Assembly: GCA_016291725.1 (NCBI GenBank)
Contig: JAEEYJ010000011.1
Span: forward strand, 1 to 6,310
Length of the DNA: 6,310 bases
Direction: 5' to 3'
From: Solobacterium sp.
GTDB taxonomy: Bacteria > Bacillota_I > Bacilli_A > Erysipelotrichales > Erysipelotrichaceae
Part shown: in pieces, positions 1 to 4,924 of the stretch
Position numbering within the stretch: the first letter of the stretch is position 1
Layout of the letters: every line of letters starts with the position of its first letter
Translations under genes and position numbers: made by a program
Notes under the pieces: generated by a model
What the model was told of the DNA's origin: nothing
Seen by the model: only the letters and a program-made list of their open reading frames with translations
Database searches by the model: none

Positions 1-430
1 CCAGATGCCTTGCCCAGGTGCACTCGAATACCTGGAAAGCATCGCTCAGTACTTCAGGCCGTTCGGGATCTTCCGGATCCGTAAGGCCTTTTTCTGTACG
101 CCACCGGAAATCCTTCATCTTTTCCTTGGACGGTCCGGGATAGCCCAGACGTACTGCTTCCTTGAAGGTCTCCTTTTCATCAGTGATGAAATTGATCGCG
201 CATTTGCCGGTGCGCAGCAGATTGAGGCAAGTATTGGAATTGTTCCGGCATTCCAGGATCATGGCATAGCGGTCTTTTCCTGCGATGTAGTACGGGAAGC
301 AAAGCGAGTAGGAACCGACGTTCAGGCTGCCGTCTTCGTTGACGGTGGAGATGCAGACGACGGGCATAGGATAGAAGGAAGAGGTCTGATAGAAATTATC
401 GACAATACGCAGATCCTTGAAAGAACTCAT
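1..430 (-). CDS. Flavin reductase-like FMN-binding split-barrel protein (partial, C-terminus beyond left edge)
   Basis: The minus strand is open from an ATG at 430 to the left edge, giving 143 residues beginning MSSFKDLRIVDNF and ending TWARHL without a stop. An AAGGAG site (445-440) lies 9 nt before the start. A second ATG at 437 is in another frame and too close to that site. The protein shows the opening of the flavin reductase-like fold: a 'PMPVVCIST' strand (residues about 22-30), an 'NEDGSLNVGSYS' turn, then 'NSNTCLNLLRTGKCAINF', which matches the family pattern of a conserved Thr/Asn stretch before a 'G.c.iNf' strand. Family members bind FMN and reduce flavins or act as small NAD(P)H oxidoreductases in the cytoplasm. 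The actual substrate cannot be told. The gene has its own promoter, because a terminator separates it from the glycosyltransferase gene upstream. Family assignment is by pattern recognition on an incomplete protein. Confidence 0.75.
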   Translation of the reverse strand, partial: MSSFKDLRIVDNFYQTSSFYPMPVVCISTVNEDGSLNVGSYSLCFPYYIAGKDRYAMILECRNNSNTCLNLLRTGKCAINFITDEKETFKEAVRLGYPGPSKEKMKDFRWRTEKGLTDPEDPERPEVLSDAFQVFECTWARHL

Positions 431-439
431 AAAGCATGT

Positions 440-445
440 CTCCTT
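440..445 (-). promoter_or_regulatory. Ribosome binding site of the flavin reductase-like gene
   Basis: AAGGAG reading on the minus strand, 9 nt before the ATG at 430. It decides between the ATG at 430 (good spacing, long open frame) and the out-of-frame ATG at 437 (2 nt away, too close). Confidence 0.7.
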
Positions 446-465
446 TTCCATTGATGTACAGGGAC

Positions 466-474
466 ATTGTAGCA
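466..474 (-). promoter_or_regulatory. Extended -10 promoter of the flavin reductase-like gene
   Basis: Read on the minus strand this is TGC-TACAAT: a -10 hexamer with one mismatch to TATAAT, preceded by the TGn extension. No good -35 is visible at 16-18 bp, as expected for an extended -10 promoter. The predicted start is near 459, leaving a leader of about 29 nt. The element begins immediately after the T tract of the upstream gene's terminator, so the -35 region falls inside the terminator hairpin. Confidence 0.5.
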
Positions 475-505
475 GAAAAAAAGGGCAGACTTTGATTCTG
501 CCCTT
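474..505 (-). terminator. Intrinsic terminator of the GT4 glycosyltransferase gene
   Basis: A perfect 9-bp stem (AAGGGCAGA at 481-489 against TCTGCCCTT at 497-505) with a 7-base loop. On the minus strand it is followed by a run of T (complement of the A run at 476-482). It begins 7 nt after the stop codon of the glycosyltransferase gene, so it ends that transcript before the next minus-strand gene. Confidence 0.88.
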
Positions 506-512
506 CATTGTA

Positions 513-1754
513 TTACGGCAGGAGCTTCCGGTAGAGTTCCACCAGTTCCTGGGTCAGGCTGTCCTGTGCGTAGCGGGTACGCGCGTAGGCCGCAATCCTG
601 TCCCGCCATTCTTCGGAGGTGATCTTCAGGACCTCTGTGACTTTGTCTGCCAGGTCTTCCGGATCGGAAGGGCGGATCAGTCTGCCGACGTCCTGGTTGA
701 CCAGATCGGGAAGACCTCCCTGGTCAGCCGCAATCACCGGCACTCCGCAGCCCATCGCCTCCAGCGCAGCCAGACCGAACGGTTCATGGCGGGAAGGAAT
801 CAGGAAGGCATCGGTGATGCTGAAGATCCTGCGGAGTTCCTGCTGGTCTACATTGTCGAGGAAACGGACGGATTTCAGCTTCAGGTCCTTTGCCCGCCAC
901 TGCAGATTGCTGCGCTCATCGCCGTCACCTACGATCAGTGTCAGAGAAGCAGGGTCCCGGTCCTCATAGAGCCGTATGGCTTCCAGCAGAATATCAACAC
1001 CCTTGAACCAGGTGAGCTTGCCTGCGTAGGTCACAATACGCTTGTTTTCGTACTCGGATGCATCGATCCAGTACCTGCCCAGCACTTCCTTTCTGGTGAG
1101 CTTCTCCGGATAGAAGACGGACGGATCATAGCCGGTCCGCAGCAGTGTAATCCTGTCCGCGCAGCCGGGGAAGCGCGTCTTCAGCATCGTACTGTTGTCC
1201 TTGGAGATGGAAATCACAGCATCGCAGGCCTGAACGGCTTCTTCCGCATAGCGGCGGAGGGCCGGCCATTTGTCATAGCCCATCAGGTCTGTACCATGGG
1301 TGGTGATGACCAACGGTACATTCCTGCCGGCTGCCAGGGCTGCAAGGATCCACACGTGCTGGGCATGGATCAGATCCGGCCGGAAGTCCGCCATTTCTTT
1401 GTCGATGGCATTGCGGAAAGCATCGGTATACATTGCGGTCTGTTCTTCACTGAGATCTCCGAAGGTCAGCGAACTGCGGGGATGGGAAGTGAAGCACGGG
1501 AAATTGAAGGGAAGGGCCTTGTCCATAGACTCACCTGTCGTGCCCTGGTGGCGGCTGTCCTTGACAGCGTCATCTGCCGTAAAGAAAACCGGATGAATGC
1601 TGACACCGTCAGGAATGATGAAACGGTCAGTATTCTCCGGCAGAATGATGCGCACTTCGTGCCCCAGCGCCGCTAAATGGACCGCAAGGTTGCGGGTGTA
1701 GGTTCCGCTTCCGGAACCGTTTAAAGGAAAATGATTGATCATTAGTATCTTCAT
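513..1754 (-). CDS. GT4-family glycosyltransferase (GT-B fold)
   Basis: This 413-residue protein is full length for a GT4 enzyme. The N-terminal Rossmann half opens with 'MKILMINHFP', a glycine-rich 'GSGSGTYTRN' loop (13-22) and 'LAALGHEVRIILP' (28-39). 'ITTHGTDLMG' (150-159) and 'AVISISKDN' (179-187) follow. The C-terminal half holds 'YAGKLTWFKGVD' (243-254), the usual donor-binding 'GKL...KG' segment, and the family E-x7-E motif with Glu324 and Glu332 in 'EPFGLAALEAMG', followed by 'GVPVIAADQGGLPD'. GT4 enzymes move a sugar from a nucleotide donor with retention of configuration. Donor and acceptor cannot be read here; a cell-surface glycan or glycolipid role is inferred. There is no signal peptide or membrane span, so it is cytoplasmic or peripheral. 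The ATG follows an AAGGAG site (1767-1762) by 7 nt. It is transcribed alone, from its own promoter to its own terminator. Confidence 0.92.
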   Translation of the reverse strand: MKILMINHFPLNGSGSGTYTRNLAVHLAALGHEVRIILPENTDRFIIPDGVSIHPVFFTADDAVKDSRHQGTTGESMDKALPFNFPCFTSHPRSSLTFGDLSEEQTAMYTDAFRNAIDKEMADFRPDLIHAQHVWILAALAAGRNVPLVITTHGTDLMGYDKWPALRRYAEEAVQACDAVISISKDNSTMLKTRFPGCADRITLLRTGYDPSVFYPEKLTRKEVLGRYWIDASEYENKRIVTYAGKLTWFKGVDILLEAIRLYEDRDPASLTLIVGDGDERSNLQWRAKDLKLKSVRFLDNVDQQELRRIFSITDAFLIPSRHEPFGLAALEAMGCGVPVIAADQGGLPDLVNQDVGRLIRPSDPEDLADKVTEVLKITSEEWRDRIAAYARTRYAQDSLTQELVELYRKLLP

Positions 1755-1790
1755 GATGATTCTCCTTTTGGGGATTCCTTTGATACCTAT

Positions 1791-1796
1791 ATTATA
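1791..1796 (-). promoter_or_regulatory. -10 element of the GT4 glycosyltransferase promoter
   Basis: A perfect TATAAT on the minus strand, about 36 nt before the start codon, which predicts a transcript start near 1784 and a leader of about 30 nt. The hexamers 16-18 bp upstream (around 1813-1820) do not resemble TTGACA, so the -35 is weak or an activator may be used. Confidence 0.5.
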
Positions 1797-1870
1797 CTGC
1801 GTACAGGAAATGATTTCGATAGCGCACCTTATCCATAAAAGATATTTATGAAGTGATTATTTTTGGTTAT

Positions 1871-1879
1871 TGATACAAT
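1871..1879 (+). promoter_or_regulatory. Extended -10 promoter of the Na/Pi transporter gene
   Basis: TGA-TACAAT: the TGn extension with a -10 hexamer one base from consensus. No good -35 is present 16-18 bp upstream. The predicted start is near 1886, giving a leader of about 34 nt before the ATG at 1920. The same TGn-TACAAT form occurs in front of the flavin reductase-like gene. An alternative reading uses TTGATA at 1870-1875 as a -35, but the bases 16-17 bp further on make a poor -10. Confidence 0.5.
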
Positions 1880-1907
1880 ATTGTGATATCCTTAATAGGA
1901 ATGTGAC

Positions 1908-1913
1908 AGGAGG
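1908..1913 (+). promoter_or_regulatory. Ribosome binding site of the Na/Pi transporter gene
   Basis: A full AGGAGG, 6 nt before the ATG at 1920. It fixes this start over later in-frame Met codons. Confidence 0.85.
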
Positions 1914-1919
1914 ATTTCT

Positions 1920-3587
1920 ATGGGTCTGTCTGCGTTGAACTGGGGGGCGATTCTGGGCGGTTTCGGCCTCTTCATGTTCGGTATCAAATTCATGGGCGAT
2001 GGCCTGAAGGCGGTTGCCGGTGACGCCTTGCGCGATTATATCAATAAAGCAACTTCAAACCGCTTCAGTGCTCTGCTGGTAGGCATCGTCCTGACCATGA
2101 TCATGCAGAGTTCATCCGCGACTTCAGCCATTACCATCGGTCTGGTACGTGCCGGCCTGATGACGTTCGAACAGTCTGCCGGCATCATTCTCGGTGCTAC
2201 GATCGGTACAACGATTACATCCCTGTTGATCTCCATTGAGATCGACCGTTTTGCCATGTACATCATCTTTGCCGGCGCAATGCTGATCTGTTTCGGCAAG
2301 AAACCGCGCTCGAAATACAACGGCAATGTCATACTGGGCTTTGCCCTGATCTTCTTCGGCATGGCTTCCATGGGCGATGCGCTTGCGTCCCTGAAGGAAC
2401 TCCCGCAGTTCGAGTCCTTTGCGCTGAAGATGAGCGACAGTCCGCTGCTGGCGATGTTCACCGGTGTAGGTCTGACGGCTTTGGTACAGTCCTCTGCTGC
2501 AACCATCGGTGTGGTGCAGAAGCTGTATATGGCAGGGGCTGTAACGTTTGCCGCAGCGCTGCCGTTCATGTTCGGCGCCAACATCGGTACAACGGTTACC
2601 GGCATTCTGGCATCCATCGGCGGTACAACAGCAGGAAAGCGCACAGCAGCCCTGCATACCGTACTCAATGTGATATCCACCGTACTGGGCATGATCCTGC
2701 TCGTACCGTATGCAAAGCTGATCCAGGCACTCTTCGGGCACCTCAATCCGATGATGCAGATCGCTGCCGCAAACATTGTGTTCAAAACACTGACAACACT
2801 GCTTGCTCTGCCGTTCGTCACCCAGCTGACCGGTCTGGTGAAGCGCATTATCCCGGGTGAAGAAGAACAGATGCAGGATATCAACATTGATGAAATGGAT
2901 GAAGAGATCACCAATGTACTGCCTTCCGCTGCACTGCTTGCCAGCCGCAGGGCAATCGATCAGATGATCGGTCTGGTGCGGGAGAACTCCCTCGCTTCCC
3001 TGAAACTGCTGCAGGAGAAGGGCATGAGTCCGGAAAAGGAATGGCTGGACAATACCGAGAAGAATGTCAACAAGTGTGATCAGAAGATTACAGACTACCT
3101 GATCCGCCTGTCCGTCAAGCCCAACCTGACCCACAGGAACATCAACTCAGTCCGTCTGCAGCTGGATGTAACCAAGAACCTGGAGCGTGTCGGCGATCTG
3201 ATTATGAACCTGGCTGAATTCTATGTTGAGGTCAACGAAAAGGGAGAAGCCTTTACCGAAACAGCCGAGCAGGAAATCGTCGCCATGTTCGATCAGTACA
3301 TGCAGATGTTTGACCTGGCTACTGAGATCTTCCGCTACAAGGATGTAGACCAATACCATGAACTCCAGCGTCTGGAGGAAGAGATCGACCGGATGGAACT
3401 GGAATACCGGGATACCCATTTCAAGCGCATGGCCTTCAAGGAGTGCACATCCCCGGTTGCGGAATCGGTATACTGCGATATTCTCGGTACGCTGGAGCGT
3501 ATGGGCGACCACCTCTGCAACATCGCCAAAGCAACGATCACAAGAAAATCAAGCGACATCTCCGATGATGAGCTGCTCGCTGAATAA
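1920..3587 (+). CDS. Na+/phosphate cotransporter (NptA/YjbB-type) with C-terminal PhoU-like domain
   Basis: A 555-residue inner-membrane protein of the bacterial Na/Pi cotransporter family, which imports or exports phosphate coupled to sodium. Residues about 1-310 are hydrophobic helices and carry the family's two repeats: 'QSSSAT' at 63-68 with 'GATIGTT' at 92-98, and 'QSSAAT' at 190-195 with 'GANIGTT' at 219-225. A charged linker 'PGEEEQMQD' (312-320) leads to a cytoplasmic helical PhoU-like domain (about 335-545). That domain has the two typical E-R-x-G-D segments, 'LERVGDLIMNLAEF' (421-434) and 'LERMGDHLCNIAKA' (525-538), whose acidic residues bind metal in PhoU proteins. The architecture and length are those of the full-length PhoU-fused subfamily. 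No pst genes lie nearby, so the PhoU part probably acts on this transporter itself (inference). The gene stands alone, with its own promoter and terminator. Direction of transport is not readable. Confidence 0.93.
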   Translation: MGLSALNWGAILGGFGLFMFGIKFMGDGLKAVAGDALRDYINKATSNRFSALLVGIVLTMIMQSSSATSAITIGLVRAGLMTFEQSAGIILGATIGTTITSLLISIEIDRFAMYIIFAGAMLICFGKKPRSKYNGNVILGFALIFFGMASMGDALASLKELPQFESFALKMSDSPLLAMFTGVGLTALVQSSAATIGVVQKLYMAGAVTFAAALPFMFGANIGTTVTGILASIGGTTAGKRTAALHTVLNVISTVLGMILLVPYAKLIQALFGHLNPMMQIAAANIVFKTLTTLLALPFVTQLTGLVKRIIPGEEEQMQDINIDEMDEEITNVLPSAALLASRRAIDQMIGLVRENSLASLKLLQEKGMSPEKEWLDNTEKNVNKCDQKITDYLIRLSVKPNLTHRNINSVRLQLDVTKNLERVGDLIMNLAEFYVEVNEKGEAFTETAEQEIVAMFDQYMQMFDLATEIFRYKDVDQYHELQRLEEEIDRMELEYRDTHFKRMAFKECTSPVAESVYCDILGTLERMGDHLCNIAKATITRKSSDISDDELLAE

Positions 3588-3608
3588 CCGGCAGAAGCCG
3601 GTTTTTTT
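3586..3608 (+). terminator. Intrinsic terminator of the Na/Pi transporter gene
   Basis: Stem AACCGGC (3586-3592) and GCCGGTT (3597-3603) with an AGAA tetraloop, then seven T (3602-3608). The stem begins inside the transporter's TAA stop. The T tract continues into the TTA that is the stop codon of the convergent AraC-family gene. On the minus strand the hairpin is followed by ATTCAG, not a T run, so it is a weak terminator in that direction. Confidence 0.88.
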
Positions 3609-4497
3609 ACATGCTGGTTTTCCGGTATTCCGTAGGCGTCACACCGGCATAGCTGCGGAAGATCCGTGAGAAATAGCTCATATCCAGAAAGCCGCAGGCA
3701 GCGGCCGCTTCATTGATCTTCAGATCCGTGGTCCTCAGCAAAGCAGCCGCTTTCTGGATGCGCAGCTGCCTGACATACTGGACAGGAGAGGTCTGCACGG
3801 TTCTGCGGAAGCAGCGCATGCACTCATTGACGCTGACGGCAGCCGAAGCAGCAATATCCTCAAGCGAAATATCTTCATGGAAGTGGTCTTCAATGTAGGC
3901 AAGCATCATCCGGATGCGGGATTCATCCCGCTGATCCCGGTTGCTGTGAAGGCCGGTATGTTCCTCCATACGGGAACGGATGCGGAAAACAGCGTCGGAA
4001 AGCGCGTTCCTGGCGGTGAATTCGAAGCCCGGCGGTTCCTGTACGATGCTTTCCCACGCAGCAAGGATATCCTGCAGGATCTGCCTGCTGTCTTCTGCAT
4101 CCGGCTTCAGGACAATCGTCTTCAGATTCCGGTTGTTCAGCAGGGGAGAGACATAGTTCTGCCAGTAGATGGATTCCATACTCCCGGCGACGATCCGTGG
4201 GGCGAATACAACCGAGCGCATCTCACAGCCTTCCTTTCCGTTTCGCCGGAAAGCGTGCAGTGCATCTGCATTGAGGAAGAAGCCTTCTCCTTCATGGATA
4301 GTGAATACATGCCCGTCTGTCAGTAAACGGACGGAGCCTTTCTGCAGGATGCCCGCCTCCATGTAGGTATGCCAGTGCCAGGGAATGGAGTAGTGCATCG
4401 TACTGGAGTAGGCCGCAGCCGGGAACAGTACGGTCCCGTGTTCTTTGGTTTCCCTGCCGCCGGCATCAACAGGAACCAGAGATGATGATAAAGGCAT
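3607..4497 (-). CDS. AraC-family transcriptional regulator with N-terminal cupin sensor domain
   Basis: This 296-residue protein has the typical AraC/XylS size. The N-terminal cupin region contains a complete metal-type motif: His41-x-His43-x3-Glu47-x6-Gly54, with a second-motif His81 in 'NADALHAF'. The C-terminal DNA-binding domain (about 195-292) has two helix-turn-helix units: 'SLEDIAASAAVSVNECMRCF' (211-230), and 'INEAAAACGFLDMSYFSRIF' (261-280) followed by the family signature 'GVTPTEYR' (285-292). Such proteins bind a small ligand, often a sugar, and activate or repress nearby promoters. The ligand is unknown here. The ATG follows an AAGGAG site (4509-4504) by 6 nt. It is divergent from the HPr-like gene and converges on the transporter gene, from which it is separated by 19 bases between stop codons. 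Control of the divergent gene and of itself is plausible from position only. Confidence 0.92.
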   Translation of the reverse strand: MPLSSSLVPVDAGGRETKEHGTVLFPAAAYSSTMHYSIPWHWHTYMEAGILQKGSVRLLTDGHVFTIHEGEGFFLNADALHAFRRNGKEGCEMRSVVFAPRIVAGSMESIYWQNYVSPLLNNRNLKTIVLKPDAEDSRQILQDILAAWESIVQEPPGFEFTARNALSDAVFRIRSRMEEHTGLHSNRDQRDESRIRMMLAYIEDHFHEDISLEDIAASAAVSVNECMRCFRRTVQTSPVQYVRQLRIQKAAALLRTTDLKINEAAAACGFLDMSYFSRIFRSYAGVTPTEYRKTSM

Positions 4498-4537
4498 AGT
4501 AGTCTCCTTTGGGTGATATTGTCATAGCAATCAGCCG

Positions 4538-4543
4538 ATTATA
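4538..4543 (-). promoter_or_regulatory. -10 element of the AraC-family regulator promoter
   Basis: A perfect TATAAT on the minus strand. The predicted start is near 4531 and the leader about 33 nt. No hexamer resembling TTGACA stands 16-18 bp upstream. The region faces the start of the divergent HPr-like gene. Confidence 0.45.
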
Positions 4544-4570
4544 TCCTAACACATCCCTTGTTTTATATCA

Positions 4571-4576
4571 TATTAT
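4571..4576 (+). promoter_or_regulatory. Possible -10 element of the HPr-like gene
   Basis: TATTAT, one mismatch to TATAAT, would start transcription near 4583, a leader of about 17 nt that still includes the ribosome binding site. TATCAT at 4566-4571 is an equal alternative. No convincing -35 is visible (CTAACA at 4546-4551 is the nearest, at an unfavourable 19-bp spacing), so the promoter may need an activator. Confidence 0.3.
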
Positions 4577-4584
4577 CCCATTGT

Positions 4585-4592
4585 AAAGGAGG
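4585..4592 (+). promoter_or_regulatory. Ribosome binding site of the HPr-like gene
   Basis: AAAGGAGG, 7 nt before the ATG at 4600. It sets the start there rather than at an in-frame TTG at 4558, which has no such site and lies upstream of the predicted transcript. Confidence 0.85.
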
Positions 4593-4599
4593 TACGGAT

Positions 4600-4845
4600 A
4601 TGATCAGACTGATGAATGTCAGGAATATGAACGCATTTCTGTATACGGTCAGACAATGCAAAGGCGATGTCACCGTACATCTGGATCACTGTGGAGAAAT
4701 CCATCTGAAACAGAATACAGAGGTACAGAAACTGCTCGAAGATCTCAGGCCTGAGAACAACGAACTGGATATCAGTGTGGAAGAGCCGGAGGATACAGCC
4801 CTGATCCTGCGCTCAATGATGAACGGAAAGTATCTGGAGCAGTAG
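4600..4845 (+). CDS. Small HPr-like protein without phosphorylation sites
   Basis: An 81-residue soluble protein starting MIRLMNVRNM, with a strong ribosome binding site. Its predicted order of elements matches the HPr fold: strand 'IRLMNV' (2-7), helix 'NMNAFLYTVRQC' (9-20), strand 'DVTVHLDH' (23-30), strand 'GEIHLKQN' (32-39), helix 'EVQKLLEDL' (41-49), strand 'NELDISVE' (54-61), helix 'PEDTALILRSMM' (63-74). HPr is the phosphocarrier of the sugar phosphotransferase system. The catalytic His that would precede the first helix is replaced by Asn/Met, and the regulatory-Ser region (normally K-S-I-M-G) reads 'KQNTEVQ', so it is unlikely to carry phosphate. Degenerate HPr-like small proteins are known in Bacillota, with roles mostly undefined. 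It is a single-gene unit, divergent from the AraC regulator and closed by its own terminator. The fold is inferred from pattern, not alignment, and could be wrong; the gene itself is well supported. Confidence 0.8.
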   Translation: MIRLMNVRNMNAFLYTVRQCKGDVTVHLDHCGEIHLKQNTEVQKLLEDLRPENNELDISVEEPEDTALILRSMMNGKYLEQ

Positions 4846-4865
4846 CAGAAACAGTTCAAAAAACG

Positions 4866-4899
4866 CAGCACAGTTGAATGCCTGTGCTGTTTTCTTTTT
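4866..4899 (+). terminator. Intrinsic terminator of the HPr-like gene
   Basis: A perfect 8-bp stem (CAGCACAG at 4866-4873, CTGTGCTG at 4882-4889) with an 8-base loop, then TTTTCTTTTT (4890-4899). A run of six A (4858-4863) on the left side means it could also work in the minus direction. It separates the HPr-like gene from the glycosyltransferase gene downstream. Confidence 0.88.
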
Positions 4900-4912
4900 C
4901 CGCAGTCTCATG

Positions 4913-4918
4913 TATGAT
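4913..4918 (+). promoter_or_regulatory. Possible -10 element for a leaderless GT2 transcript
   Basis: TATGAT, one mismatch to TATAAT. With the usual spacing the transcript would begin at about 4925, exactly the A of the preferred ATG. The -35 position (about 4890-4895, TTTTCT) matches only half of TTGACA and lies in the upstream terminator's T tract. Confidence 0.3.
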
Positions 4919-4924
4919 CGTTCT

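Larger units (their letters stand above)
1755..1919. promoter_or_regulatory. Divergent intergenic region between the GT4 and Na/Pi transporter genes
   Basis: These 165 bases carry the promoters of both flanking genes. Besides the two -10 elements there are two symmetric sequences: CATAAA-N5-TTTATG at 1834-1850 and the perfect 10-base palindrome ACAATATTGT at 1875-1884. The palindrome overlaps the transporter's -10 element, so it could be a repressor site. No PhoP-type repeated TTAACA boxes were seen. Confidence 0.5.

Noticed and set aside
5..454. A plus-strand open frame of 149 codons at the left edge
   Set aside because: The opposite strand encodes a recognisable flavin reductase-like protein with a proper ribosome binding site over the same bases.
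417..1676. A long open frame on the plus strand (419 codons) lying antisense to the GT4 gene
   Set aside because: It has no ribosome binding site and no recognisable family, has a Cys/Gln/His-rich composition typical of antisense translation, and covers a gene with unmistakable GT4 motifs. It also crosses the terminator at 474-505.
1870..1898. TTGATA (1870-1875) as a -35 with TAATAG or TTAATA as -10 for the transporter
   Set aside because: The -10 match is only two or three of six bases; the extended -10 at 1871-1879 is much better.
2124..3134. A 336-codon minus-strand open frame inside the Na/Pi transporter gene, and a 292-codon one at 2036-2914
   Set aside because: Both are antisense shadows of a clearly coding frame with conserved transporter motifs, and neither has start signals or a recognisable fold.
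4558..4599. An extended N-terminus of the HPr-like protein from TTG at 4558
   Set aside because: The strong AAAGGAGG at 4585-4592 directs initiation to the ATG at 4600, and the extension would overlap the promoter.
4874..4924. An extended N-terminus of the GT2 protein from TTG at 4874
   Set aside because: The TTG lies in the loop of the upstream terminator with no ribosome binding site, and the extra residues do not belong to the GT2 fold, which opens at 'ISIIVPVY'.
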